Under the pieces are notes generated by a model, which worked only from the letters and a program-made list of their open reading frames with translations, did not search any database and was not told where the DNA came from. Source: Cannabis sativa (taxonomy: Eukaryota > Streptophyta > Magnoliopsida > Rosales > Cannabaceae). Taken from it: a DNA stretch of 64,000 nt. Position numbers and translations under genes: made by a program. Of this stretch, positions 20,719 to 31,909 are shown piece after piece (the stretch's first letter is position 1; every line of letters begins with the position of its first letter). The stretch is from the NCBI RefSeq assembly GCF_029168945.1, contig NC_083605.1, positions 42,519,659 through 42,583,658 of the forward strand. The letters run 5' to 3'.

Positions 20719-22622
20719 TGTTGGGTTTTATGTCCTAAATAAAACTCCATTTCAATGTAATCCATTTTATTCAACATCAATAAAGAAACAGAAGTATTTT
20801 TCATTCATTTGTGTATGTTTTGGTTCATGTTATCAATTGCTTGTCTATTTGATTTATAAATTCATCTGAAACCCTTTTCACATACTTCATCATGTTTATT
20901 GTGTTGTCAACACATTGGAAAGTAAACATGACAATGTGAATAAAGATTCCTAGTTTATCAGACACAGGGTTTTACTGATATGATAATCTACAATAGAGTT
21001 TACTTGGATTTGGAGAAATGCTATGTTCTTTCCAGAGCATTGGTTAAAGTAAAGCTCAGGTTGGGTGCATGGAGTATGCATCGGAAGGGACCGATATTGA
21101 ACTTTGACTTAGATTTATTAAACTTACCATAATATCTATTCAAGTCAATATGGCCTAGTTGATCCTAGATGAAATGATCTTAATCCTGTTATGATTAGGC
21201 TCAATCTCAAAAGTGTTATTCGTGTTCTTTGATTTGTTAGTTAAGCCTACTTTTGGGTCAGGGTGATACGTACATTTTGGGAACACGGTAGTGCAATTCA
21301 GTGGGAGCGCTAACATAAACACGGAATCTATAGGTTCTATCTGGCAAATAGTAAGTAAAGGATGATCTCCTTCGAGCTTGACAAAACGAAAATAAATGGT
21401 GGAGTACTCATTTCACATAGCTGAAATATCATTTATACGGGGTTAAGTGTTTTAAGGATTAAATACATTGTAGGGTGTAACGGTAATCTAATCCCTTTAC
21501 AATGTAGATCATTCATATAGTGGAGCATTGATCAAATTAGGATTATAACAATGGATAACTAATGACGTGTCTATATGGTGGAACATATAGAACGTTCTAT
21601 ATACTGAGAGTGCAATTCTAAGTTCTATGCGTGGATTCAACGAAGAATTAATAAGTCAGTGAATTTAGGTTATAAATTCTTGATCTGCTTATTGGAAGCT
21701 CGGTTATATAGACCCATGGTCCCCCCACTAGTGGAACAATATTACTTGTAAGACTCATTTAATTGGTTTTGATTTATCAATTATAATTCTCAAATTAGAC
21801 TATGTCTATTTCTGAATTTTTCATTAAGTAAGGGCGAAATTGTAAAGAAAGAGTTTTTAGAGCATATTTTTTAATTATGATACTTTGTATGGGTCAATAT
21901 ATAAATATGATAAATGACAATATTATTTAATAATTATTTATAGTTATTAAATAGTTAGAATTGACATTTAAATGGTTGAATTTGAAAATTGGCGTTTTTG
22001 AGAAAATGAGATGTAGAAATGATAAAACTGCAAAATTGCAAAAAGTGAGGCCCAAATCCACATAGCCATGGCCGGCCACTTTTATAGGCTTTATCATCTG
22101 ATATTTTCATTATTTTAATGCCAAATAATTCAAACCTAACCCTAGTGGAATGCTATAAATAGATAGTGAAGGCTTCAAGAAATTTACACTTTTACTTCTG
22201 ATTTCCTTCAGAGAAAAACATGAGCCTTCTCTTTCTAAACCCTAGCCGCCACCTTCATACTCTTCTTCTTCCTTGAATAATTTCGAACCTCTTAGTGTTA
22301 GAGTAGTGCCCACACACAGCAAGTAATACCTCAATCATGGTGAGGAAGATCGTGAAGAAAGATATTCAACAAGAAGTAGTTTCAGCACTAAAGGAAGGAG
22401 AGAAAGAGATCCAGGTTCAGATCTTGATAATACTCTGCGACAGAAAGGATACAAGGGTTAGAGATCTGAACAGAAGGAGACATAATATTCTGCTGCACCC
22501 AATGTAAGGTTTCTCATACTTTATATGTGTTTATTTTATAATCGTTTTAGAAGTTCATATTTAGGATGTTAATCAACATACTTGTGAGTAGATCTAAGAT
22601 TCTGGTAAAATAATTTCCAACA
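20719..22622 (+). repeat. 5' LTR of copia element C (1904 bp)
   Basis: Begins TGTTGGGTTTTATGTCC and ends GTAAAATAATTTCCAACA, directly before the primer binding site. A TATAAATA box lies at 22155-22162. It matches the LTRs of the outer element and, reversed, of A and D. Confidence 0.9.
22155..22162 (+). promoter_or_regulatory. TATA box of the element C 5' LTR
   Basis: TATAAATA follows GGAATGC and precedes GATAGTGAAGGC, a context kept in the other LTRs. It is the likely Pol II core promoter for the genomic RNA. Confidence 0.6.
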
Positions 22623-22641
22623 ACTGGCCTCAGAGCCATGG
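22623..22641 (+). other. Primer binding site of element C
   Basis: ACTGGCCTCAGAGCCATGG directly follows the LTR end. TGG..TCAGAGCC fits the initiator-methionine tRNA 3' end used by most plant copia elements (canonical TGGTATCAGAGC), with two changes shared by all five elements here. Confidence 0.8.
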
Positions 22642-25195
22642 TAATTGATTTGCTTGCAAGAAATTTGGACTTAAAACGATTTGTTTGTGTTTTTGATGGT
22701 ATCATGTTGTTTTGTGTGTTGTATGATGATTGATTGATGTTTGTGAATTTTTGTGAAAAATAATTGAATATCTGTTCTGGAATTATTTTTATTAGATAGT
22801 ATGGAAAAATTAAGAAATTTACTTTTTTACAGAACTCAATTTTGATTTAATTTGAATTAGTTATAATTTTTTGAAGTTTCGAAAAACATCGGGATGGTGC
22901 AACTGTCACACGCGCGCGCGAGAGGGGCTTCCCTCAGACAGCACGCGCACGGACACAAATTCGTGTCTCAAACCGAGCCTGCGAGCACAGGGCGCCGAGT
23001 TTTCTCGGTCAGTCCACCCCGTGCGCGCCCATGGACAGTATGCAATGCAGACTGTCCGTACAGCTCGCAATTTTTTCATTTTTCTTCGATTTTTCATGCT
23101 ATTTCATGGAATTAACTTCCAATTTTTTGTGTAGTTTTGTATTTTGATTTTTACTTTTCAATTTTCAAATCTAATATCAGGAATAAATTAATTTGAATTT
23201 TAAAATTTAATTTTAGATATTAGTGTAATTTGAATTTGAAAACAAGTAAAAATCTATCTTTTTGCTTGATTTTATATCTTATTTTTAAATTTGATTATTT
23301 TATCTTATTTTTTAAATTTAAAGGTCAAATATTAAATATTTTTTAAATTATTGTTTTTTTTAAATATTTGACCTTATTTAAATTTAAAATACGATTACTA
23401 TAATCATGTAATTTTAAATAGAAGTAAGATATTTTGCTAATTTTTAAAATTTTGTTATTTTTGTTTAAATTAAATTATAAAATCTGAAAAATATTTATTT
23501 TCTTTTTATTTTATATTTAATTTATAAAATAACTTTAAAAATTTAAAAGGTGGTTAGCAATTATTTTTTGAAATGATATTTAGGTTATGAAATCTATTTT
23601 TTCAAAAATTGTAGGTTTAATTTTAAATTTTTTTTATTATTATTTTATTTAAATATTTTCGAAAATAATTATTTAAAATTAAATAATACCTACATCCAAC
23701 TATCCAATTCATCTTGTTGCAGGAATATGTGTTTTAGCTTGTATGTAAGTTTTATAAAACCTATTATTACTTGATCTAAATTGCCATAGTTAACTTGTTG
23801 ACAGATCCAATGATCTGATTTTAACCCATGGTTCAATTGACGATAGGTCAAGTAAATAATTTGTAACAGGTAATTTTTACAATCTTCTTTCATCTGTGTA
23901 TGACCTAGCAACATGGTAGGATCCATCCAAATGTTTGCCTGTGTGAGCCTATATGTTTAATTTTGTTATAGATGCATATAGGTTGTTGTTGCTAAATAAA
24001 ATATCATAGTTTTTCATATATTTTATTTAGGCCCATTTAATTTTTGGGCCTATTCAATTAACAACAGTTGTTCATTTTAAGGTTAAATTCCTCTCTTTTG
24101 GGCCTTGTGTGAGAGTTGGGAGCCATAGTAGTGGGTACGACATACTGAACCCAGCCCCCCCTCACATGAACTACCCCAATTGTGAAGGCCCATTTGCCTG
24201 ATGTGGATAACTGTACTTGGTTAATTAAATTAGTTTAACCTAATAAAATTGATTAGCAACATAATTAATTTCATTTATTTTGAAATTAATTTAAGAGAAC
24301 CATAGTTTAGTGAATTATATTCTAAGCTAAACTATATGTATTTTCTTGTATTTAATTAAATATAGAATTATAACCAACTAGATTCTTTCTGAAGCTTAAT
24401 TTAAATTTTTCATTAAATATTCCTATTTAAGTTGAAAATTAGTTATCTCTAATTAATAAACTTAAATCTGAATATCTTTTGAATTTCAAATTTCAAAATT
24501 AAGTTGAGGAATTTTAGGAATTGGTTATTAAGATTCTTTAGATATTTTTTAAGTTGATATTTTTTCAAATATTAACTTAAAATGGAATATTTTCAAATTA
24601 AGTGGTTATAACTTAATTTTATATTTAATTAAATCTAATTTGAAAGATATTTAAGTTGACATTTTAGATTCTTCTAAACAACTTAAACAAGATATCTTTT
24701 CAAATTTATTCTATTTTAAATTTCGAATTTATTTTTCGAATTTAAATAATAATTGAAATTTAATTAAAGTTGGATATTTTTAATAATTTTTTTTTCAAAA
24801 CCAACTTTAATTTGTAATTTTCATTATTATAATACGAAACGAATGATTAAATAAAATACATATTTTAAAATAATGAGCTTTAATCAAATGATATTCGATC
24901 TCCATTGTTGGTCTTACAATAGTTAAATTTTTTCAATATAACCTCGAGACGCTAGACTTCGTCCCCCTTATGGATGGTTATTCGTTGAAAACTTTTAACA
25001 TCGTAGGATTCTCATTTTGATCTTATAAAAGGTTGCTAAAATGGTTTTATTTTAGATGAGCTGACTACTCTATTCAACTAATGTTATCTTTGACTCTCGC
25101 CTAACGGGACACTTTATTTCATTATGTTGGAAACCTTGGAAAATAAACTATGTTAGATTTAGTATTTTTATAACATATGTGATTATTTGTTATTT
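22642..25195 (+). other. Leader of copia element C
   Basis: Non-coding 2.5-kb leader, very AT-rich apart from a CpG-rich island at 22903-23065 (CGCGCGCGCG run, GGGCGCCGAG, GTGCGCGCCC). The shared leader hairpins lie at 24028-24052 and 24099-24192, and one copy of the TTGACTCTCGCCTA motif at 25088-25112. The frames at 22871-23134 result from the GC-rich patch and are not gene-like. Confidence 0.7.
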
Positions 25196-25553
25196 TCTAA
25201 ACTTGTGTATGAATTTGAACCAAAACCTTACTTCTGTTTTATTGATGTATTGTAGTGCCAATAACCTTCATCCCATTCCACTCCTAGTTAATATCTTAGC
25301 AAATGAACTAGAAGTTATAAACTCCTTGTCAGAGCAATACTTCACATATGCTCATGATGAACATATTCCAGAAAGCAGGTGAGCTGGGAATTGTTCACTC
25401 TGAAGAGAAAATAGTTCATAACTCCATAAATCCTACTATTTCAAGCTTAGTTGAGAAAATAAGAGAAAGTGATTCCACTTCCTCAAGTTATACTTCACAA
25501 CAAAATGAACCAGCAAGAACAACAATTCACAAATGAATAAGCAGTGATGCTTT
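25196..25553 (+). pseudogene. Copia gag remnant of element C
   Basis: Recognisable from NQNLTSVLLMYC and PLLVNILANELEVINSL, which match the short gag of A and D. Most of the central domain and the CCHC knuckle are missing or rearranged; downstream text (SEEKIVHNSINPT, SSYTSQQNEPAR) has no match in the sister elements. The frame resumes as ALVFESCVLENDKS at the gag-protease border. Confidence 0.65.
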
Positions 25554-28500
25554 AGTCTTCGAATCATGTGTTTTAGAGAATGATAAATCCATTTGGATTC
25601 TTGATTCTGGGTCTACAAACCATGTAAGTTGTTCATTGCAATTGCTTGAGAAATGGAATTATTTAAATTTCGGAGAGTTGAAACTTAAGGTTGGTAATGG
25701 CGAAATGGTTTTGGTTAGAGCTAGAGGAAAAGCCAAACTCAAGTTTCAAAACAGAATTTTGGAATTAGACAATGTCTTATACATTCCAAATTTCAGTAGA
25801 AACTTGGTTTCTGTTTCATGCTTACAATTGCAACAATACAAATTAGATTTTTCGAGTTCTGGTACTACCATTTCTCGAAATGACATTCATATTTGTGTTG
25901 CATCCATGGAACAGGGGCTTTATGTTCTTAGACCAGAAACACTATTTGCCCTACATAACAAACTTTTTAAAGTAGCTAAACCAAGAAACCACAAAAAGCA
26001 AAAGATCGATGATGATAATGAAACATATCTATGGCATTTACGTTTGGGTCACATAGGCTATGATAGACTATATAGGCTAACCAAAGACGGTCCATTGAAA
26101 ATTTTTGTCTTAGGTGAATTACCTATTTGCGAGTCTTGCCTAGAAGGAAAGATGACCAAACGTTCTTTCTCTGCAAAGGGAGAGCGTGCCAAACAACCCC
26201 TAGGGTTAGTGCATTCAGATGTTTGCGGACCTTTGAATGTAAAAGCCCGAGGTGGTTATGAGTACTTTGTCACTTTCATTGACAATTACTCTAGATATGG
26301 ATATATTTACCTTATGCATAAGAAATCTGAAACGTTTGAAAAGTTTCAGGAATTTCATGCTTTGGCTCAAAACCAATTAGGTAAAACATTAAAGATCTTG
26401 CGAACGGATAGGGGTGGAGAATATATGGATATGCAGTTCAAAGATCATTTAATTTAACTTGGAATTGAATCCCAATTAACCGCCCGTAGCACTGCACAGC
26501 AAAATGGAGTTGCAAAAAGACGGAATCGCACGCTTTTGGAAATGGTGAGGTCCATGCTTAGTTATTCAACTCTACCTACGTCCTTCTGGGGATATGCAAT
26601 TCAGATGGCAACTGACATTTTAAATGTTGTTCCATCTAAATCAATCGCTAAGACACCTTTAGAACTATGGAATGGTCGTACACCTAGTTTACGCCATTAC
26701 AAAATCTGGGGGTGCCCTGCTCATGTCTTAAGAAAGAAAGATGGCAAACTTGAGTCACGAACTGAAGTTTGCATGTTTGTCGAAAATTCTAAAGAGACTA
26801 GGGGTGGACTATTTTATAGTCGCAAGGATGATCAAGTGTTTGTTTCCACAAACGCCACTTTCCTTGAAGATGACTATATTAAGAATTTCAAACCACAAAG
26901 TAAAGTAGTGTTGGAGGAAATGCTTTCACATATAAGTCCTTCCAATGTTCCATCCTCTTCCACTCGAGAAGAGGACAATCCCACTCCCTCAGTCGAACCA
27001 ACTGAGAAAACTACTGCTAAAGTTCCTGTTCAAAAGATTACTGCTCCTCGTCGTAGTGGGAGGGTTTCAACAAAACCAGCTCGTTATGGCTTGGATGGTG
27101 AAATCAATATGGTCGTTGGTGACGGTATTGAAGACGACCCATTAACCTATAAACAGGCAATGGCTAGTCCGCAACGGAAACGATGGTCAGCTGGCATGGA
27201 TTCAGAAATGGATTCCATGAAAAAGAACAAAGTCTAGGAATATGTAGACGCACCCGATGACTATCGTCCAATATGATGTAAGTGGGTTTACAAGAAGAAA
27301 AGAGGAGCTGGAGGCGAAGTCGAAACTTTTAAAGCTAGACTTGTAGCAAAGGGTTATACCCAAAGAGAAGGTGTGGACTATGAGGAAACTTTTAGTCCTG
27401 TTGCCATGCTCAAATCCACCTGAATTCTTCTCTCCATAGCTGCTGCTTTCAATTATAAAATCTGGCAAATGGATGTCAAGACTACCTTCCTTAATGGGGT
27501 ACTTGAAGAAACCATCTATATGGAGCAACCAGAAGGCTATGTTCTTCCAGGGCAAGAAAAGAAAGTTTGCAAATTAAATAAGTCTATCTATGGACTGAAG
27601 CAAGCTTCTCGCTCATGGAACAAAAGGTTTGATGAAATCATCAAGACCTACGGCTTTCATCAGAATGAAGATGAACCTTGTGTTTACCAACTAAAGGAAG
27701 ACCAAGTAGTAGTATTCCTGGTACTTTATGTTGACGACATTTTGATTATTGGAAACAATATCAAGAAAATGATTATAATCAAGGAATGGCTTAGCACTCA
27801 ATTCGATATGAAAGATTTGGGTGAAGCAGCCTATGTTCTTGGTATTCAGATTATCAGAAACTGGAAGAACAGATCTCTTGCTCTCTCTCAAACAACCTAC
27901 ATTGACAAAGTTTTAGAGAGATTCTCCATGAACAATACCAATGGGGCGAACATGCCTTCTAGATATGGTATCCGTCTATCTAAGGAACAGTCTCCTACTG
28001 ATCCTCAAGAGATAGAGGACATGGCAAAAATTCCTTATGCTTCTGCAGTTGGAAGTCTAATGTATGCAATGTTATGCACTAGACCTGACATCTGCTATGC
28101 AGTTGGAATTGTGAGCAGGTATCAGTCAAATCCAGGACAACAACATTGGAATGCAGTTAAGTATATTCTGAAATACTTAAAGAGTACAGGGAATCTTGTG
28201 TTAGTCTACAAGGGTGGTGCTTTAAATCCCATAGGCTATACTGATTCAGATTTCCAATCATGGCTTGAAGACAGGAAATCTACATCTAGGATGGTGTTTA
28301 CTCTTACGGGTGGAGCAGTGGTTTAGAGAAGTGCAAAACAAACCGCGATATCGGACTCGACGATGGAAGCAAAATACATAGCTGCAGCAGAAGCTGCTAA
28401 AGAGCTTGTCTGGCTAAGAAAGTTATTCACCAGTATCGGTGTCGTGCCTGGAATGGAAAAGCCTCTGGTCCTACTTTGTGATAATAATGGAGCAATAGCC

Positions 28501-28704
28501 AATAGTAAGGAACCTCAAAGTAACAAGAGAAGCAAACACATAGAAAGGAAGTATCACATCATCAGAGAATATGTGGCAAGAGGGGATGTACTGGTTGAGA
28601 AAGTGGACACATAGGACAACTTAGCTAATTCATTCACCAAAGTCTTGGCCGTAACTGCATTTCAAAAGCCCCGTCAGAATTTAGGATTAATTGATATGTA
28701 CTGA
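25554..28704 (+). pseudogene. Copia pol of element C, one frame with six stops
   Basis: All copia domains are readable in a single uninterrupted frame: protease WILDSGSTNHVS, zinc-binding HLRLGHIGYDRL and CESCLEGKMTKR, integrase SDVCGPLNVKARGGYEYFVT, LRTDRGGEYMD and QQNGVAKRRNRT, RT QMDVKTTFLN and YGLKQASRSWNKRF, active site LYVDDILIIGN, RNase H RKSTSRMV, STMEAKYIAA and SKHIERKYHIIREYVARG, end GLIDMY. Stops lie at 26455, 27235 (TGG to TAG), 27274, 27421 (CGA to TGA), 28324 (TGG to TAG) and 28612. There is no frameshift over more than 3 kb, so decay was by point mutation, partly of a C-deamination type. Non-functional. Confidence 0.9.
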
Positions 28705-28719
28705 TTAGTTTTATATTAG

Positions 28720-28733
28720 TGCAAGTGGGAGTT
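28720..28733 (+). other. Polypurine tract of element C
   Basis: GTGCAAGTGGGAGTTT directly precedes the 3' LTR start TGTTGGG. It is the same tract as in the sister elements. Confidence 0.8.
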
Positions 28734-28775
28734 TGTTGGGTTTTATGCCCTAAATAAAACTCCATTTCAATGTAA
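28734..28775 (+). repeat. 3' LTR stub of element C (42 bp)
   Basis: TGTTGGGTTTTATGCCC through CATTTCAATGTAA matches the first 42 bp of the family LTR; the expected continuation TCCATTTTATTC is replaced by gypsy integrase sequence. Confidence 0.88.
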
Positions 28776-29997
28776 GGAGTATGTGATTGGTACCTTGATC
28801 GTACGTCAATCTTCTATGGGAAGGTGGCTCGAGTTCGACGGGCAGCATAGCTTCATAACCGTACGCCATTGCAAATGGTGTCTGACCGGTTGATATTTTT
28901 TCCATTGTACGGTATGACCATAGAACTTTGGGGAGTTCTTCTGGAAAATTTCCTTTGGCATCTTCGAGTTTCTTCTTTACTGTACCATTCAAGGTTTTGT
29001 TGACTGTTCAACTTGACCGTTTGCTTGAGGATGTGCCACTGCGGAGAAACTTTTGATTATACCATGGTTATCCCAGAAATCAGGGAAAGATTGGCTGTCG
29101 AACTGTTTGCCATTGTCTGAGACTATTTTGTACGGTAGTCCGAACCGGCATATGATGTTCTTCACTATAAAGTCTTGAACTTTAGTTGATGTAATGGTTG
29201 CAAGTGGTTCGCCTTAAGTCCACTTAGTAAAGTAGTCAACTGCTACCACTGCGTACTGCACTCCGCCTTTACCTTTAGGTAACTGCCCGATTAGGTCAAT
29301 TCCCCAAATGGCAAAGGGCCACGGACTTTGCATCTGTGCCAGCTCATTGGTCAGAGCTCTTGGTATCTTTGAAAATCTCTGGCATTTGTCGCACTTCTTA
29401 GCATAGGCTCTCGAATCTTCAATCATCGTTGGCCAGAAGTAGCCTTGCCTTAGAATTTTCTTGGATAAGCTGTGTCCGGCGGCGTGATTTCCACAAAATC
29501 CGTCGTGAACTTCAGATAGGAGTCGTGCAGCTTCATCTTGTGTGACACATCTGAGTAATGGCATCGAGAATCCTCTTCTGTACATGACCCCTTCTACTAT
29601 GATGTACCGTGCTGCCTTCCTTCTCATTTTTTGAGCTTCATTTTGGTTGTTTGGGAGTTCACCAGAGTTGAGGTAGGCTGCTATTGGTGTCATCAAGTTT
29701 GGGGATGTGTCGATCATTTCGATTTCTTCCGTGCCAGTGATGCTAGGCTCTTCAAGGAACTGGATAGGGACCAAGTTTGCCTTGTCACTTACATTGCTGC
29801 TTGCCAATCAAGCTAACGCATCTACAGTTGTATTTTCTTCTCTTGGAATTTGTCTGAGACCGTAGCTTTTGAATTGTGCGAGCAGGTCATGTATTTTGCT
29901 CAGATATGCTATCATCTTTTCTCCCTGAGGCTCTTATTAACCGGATACATGATTTACCACAAGCTGTGAATCACTGCAGATTTCAATGTGTTCGGCC
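28776..29997 (-). pseudogene. Ty3/gypsy pol, RNase H end and integrase
   Basis: Continues from 40087 across the inserted element B2. In reading order: the RNase H tail AEHIEICSDSQLVVNHVSG and QIPREENTTVDALA; the integrase HHCC zinc finger (VHDGFCGNHAAGH ... CDKCQRF); the catalytic core (WGIDLIGQLP, AVDYFTKW, VSDNGKQF, ANGQVE); and the C-terminal part (KGNFPEELPKVLWSYRT, TPFAMAYGYEAMLPVEL). RNase H before integrase and then this C-terminus is the gypsy order. Stops and frameshifts (e.g. near 29214 and 28990) make it a pseudogene. It breaks off at 28776, joined to the truncated LTR of copia C. Confidence 0.88.
29993..29997. repeat. TSD of element B2, left (CGGCC)
   Basis: CGGCC; the right copy at 40087-40091 is CGACC, a single difference. 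Confidence 0.7.
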
Positions 29998-31894
29998 TTT
30001 TGGGAATTATTTTACCAGGATCTTAGATCTACTCACAAGTATGTTGTTTAAACATCCTAAATATGAACTTTCTAAAACGATAAAATAAACACATATAAAG
30101 TTAAGAAAACCTTACATTGATGCAGCGGAATAAATGTCTCCTTCCACTCAGATCTCTAACCCTTGATTCCTTTACGTAGCGAGTATAATCAAGATCCGAG
30201 CCCGAATGTCCTTCTTCTTCAAGCTTTGATCCTTCACGGTCTTCCAATCTATGATTGAGTTACCGCTTCTTTGTGTGTGGGCACTTACTCTTTCACTAGG
30301 GTCACGAAAAAGATGAAGGGAAAAGAGAGAGAGGTATTTCGGCCAAGGTAGAGAGTGAGGAAGGCTCAGTTTTCTGAAGAGAGAAATTTCTGTCAGAAAG
30401 CTAATGAAAAGCATGTGTTGTGACTGAGCCATCATTTTCTATTTATAGGCAACTACTAGGTCTAGGTTAGGATTTATTTGGCATTAAAATAATGAAAATA
30501 TTAATTTGAAAAAACATATTAAGTGGCCGGCCATATGGTGTTATTGGGCCTCACTTTTGCAATTTTATCAAATTTTATCTCTATTTTCTCAAAAATGCCA
30601 ATTTTCCAATTCTAACCTTTTAAATGCCAAAACTAATTATTTAATAACTAAAATAGATTATTAAATAATATTGTCATTTAATTTAATTATTAATTAGACA
30701 TATAAAGTCCATTAATAAATAAATAAACCTAGAATACTCTTTTCCTTACAATTTCACCCCTGAATAGTGAAAATTCATAAAATTAGACATAGTCTAACTT
30801 TAGAATTATAATTGACCAATCACGAGTCAATTAATGAGTCTTACAAGCAGAATGTTCTCAACTAGAATGGGGACCATGGATCTATATGCTGAGCTTCCAA
30901 TAAGTGAACCAAATTTACCAAGTTAATTCCTACTTATTAATTCTTCGTTGAATCCACTCTTAGAACTTAGAATTGCACTGTCAGACTTATATAGACCATA
31001 TTGTATGTTTCACGATACCAATATACTATCTCATTTAACCATTGTTATAATCTTATTGTGATTTAAAGATCCTCTATATAGATGATTTACATCGAGATGG
31101 GATTTCTTTACCGTTCTCACCTCTCAATGTATTTTGCCCCTTAAAACACTTAGCTACCTGTAAATGGTGTTTAGTGATCTAATAATTAGTCAGTTAAACA
31201 AGAGCTCATCCATTTACTTCTATTTGCTAAGCTCGAAGGGAATCATCACTTAACTTCTATACACCAGTAGAAGCTATAGATTCCATATTTATGTTCAGCA
31301 CTCCCACTCAATCATACTATCATGTTCCCAAAATATACGTATCACCCTGACCCAAAGGTAGGCTTAACTAATAAATCTAAGAACATGAATAGCACTCCTT
31401 AGTTGAGCCTAAGCATATCAGGATTTAGATTCTTTTAATCTTAAGATCAACTACTGATATTGACTTGGAAAGATATGTATAACGGTAAGTTTGTAATATC
31501 TTAACTTAGTTGCAATATCGGTCCAGTCCAATGTATACTCCATACATTCGAAACTAGTATACTTTACTAATGTCCTGGAAAGAACATAACACTTACTCCA
31601 AGTGTAATTACACATCATCGTTGATTATCACATTAGTGTAAATCCAATAACACTGATGAAACAGGAACCAAAACTTTTGATTCATATGATCACAATCACA
31701 TTCCACTGTGTTGACGATACTGTAATTGTGAATAAACATATGATCTGGATTTAACTGATTTTGTGTGTATGAATGTAATAAACATATTAAACCATTAGCA
31801 TGTAAAATTCATGCAAACATCAATCACTTCAAATTTCTTATATTGATAACTAATCAGATTGTAAAGAGTTTTATTTAGGGCATAAAACCCAACA
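29998..31894 (-). repeat. 3' LTR of element B2 (1897 bp)
   Basis: Starts TTTTGGGAATTATTTTACC (one change from the terminal TGTTGGG) and ends AAAACCCAACA. It carries a GA-rich tract, GTGGCCGGCCATATGG and a promoter region. Confidence 0.88.
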
Positions 31895-31909
31895 AACTCC
31901 CACTTGCAC
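31895..31909 (-). other. Polypurine tract of element B2
   Basis: Minus strand GTGCAAGTGGGAGTT directly before the LTR, the same as in A, C and D. Confidence 0.8.

Larger units (their letters stand above)
20719..28775 (+). mobile_element. Copia element C, 3' LTR truncated
   Basis: Plus-sense copia element inserted in the gypsy first ORF. It has a complete 5' LTR (20719-22622), primer binding site, long leader, damaged gag, full-length pol in a single reading frame with six stops, a polypurine tract, and the first 42 bp of the 3' LTR. At 28775/28776 the LTR stops abruptly and minus-strand gypsy integrase begins, so neither the right target duplication (expected GAGAA) nor the rest of the plus-strand gypsy host is present. 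Confidence 0.88.

Noticed and set aside
22871..23134. 87-aa and 73-aa frames downstream of the PBS in element C
   Set aside because: Overlapping frames on both strands caused by the GC-rich patch; low-complexity R/A/S content and no homologue in sister leaders.
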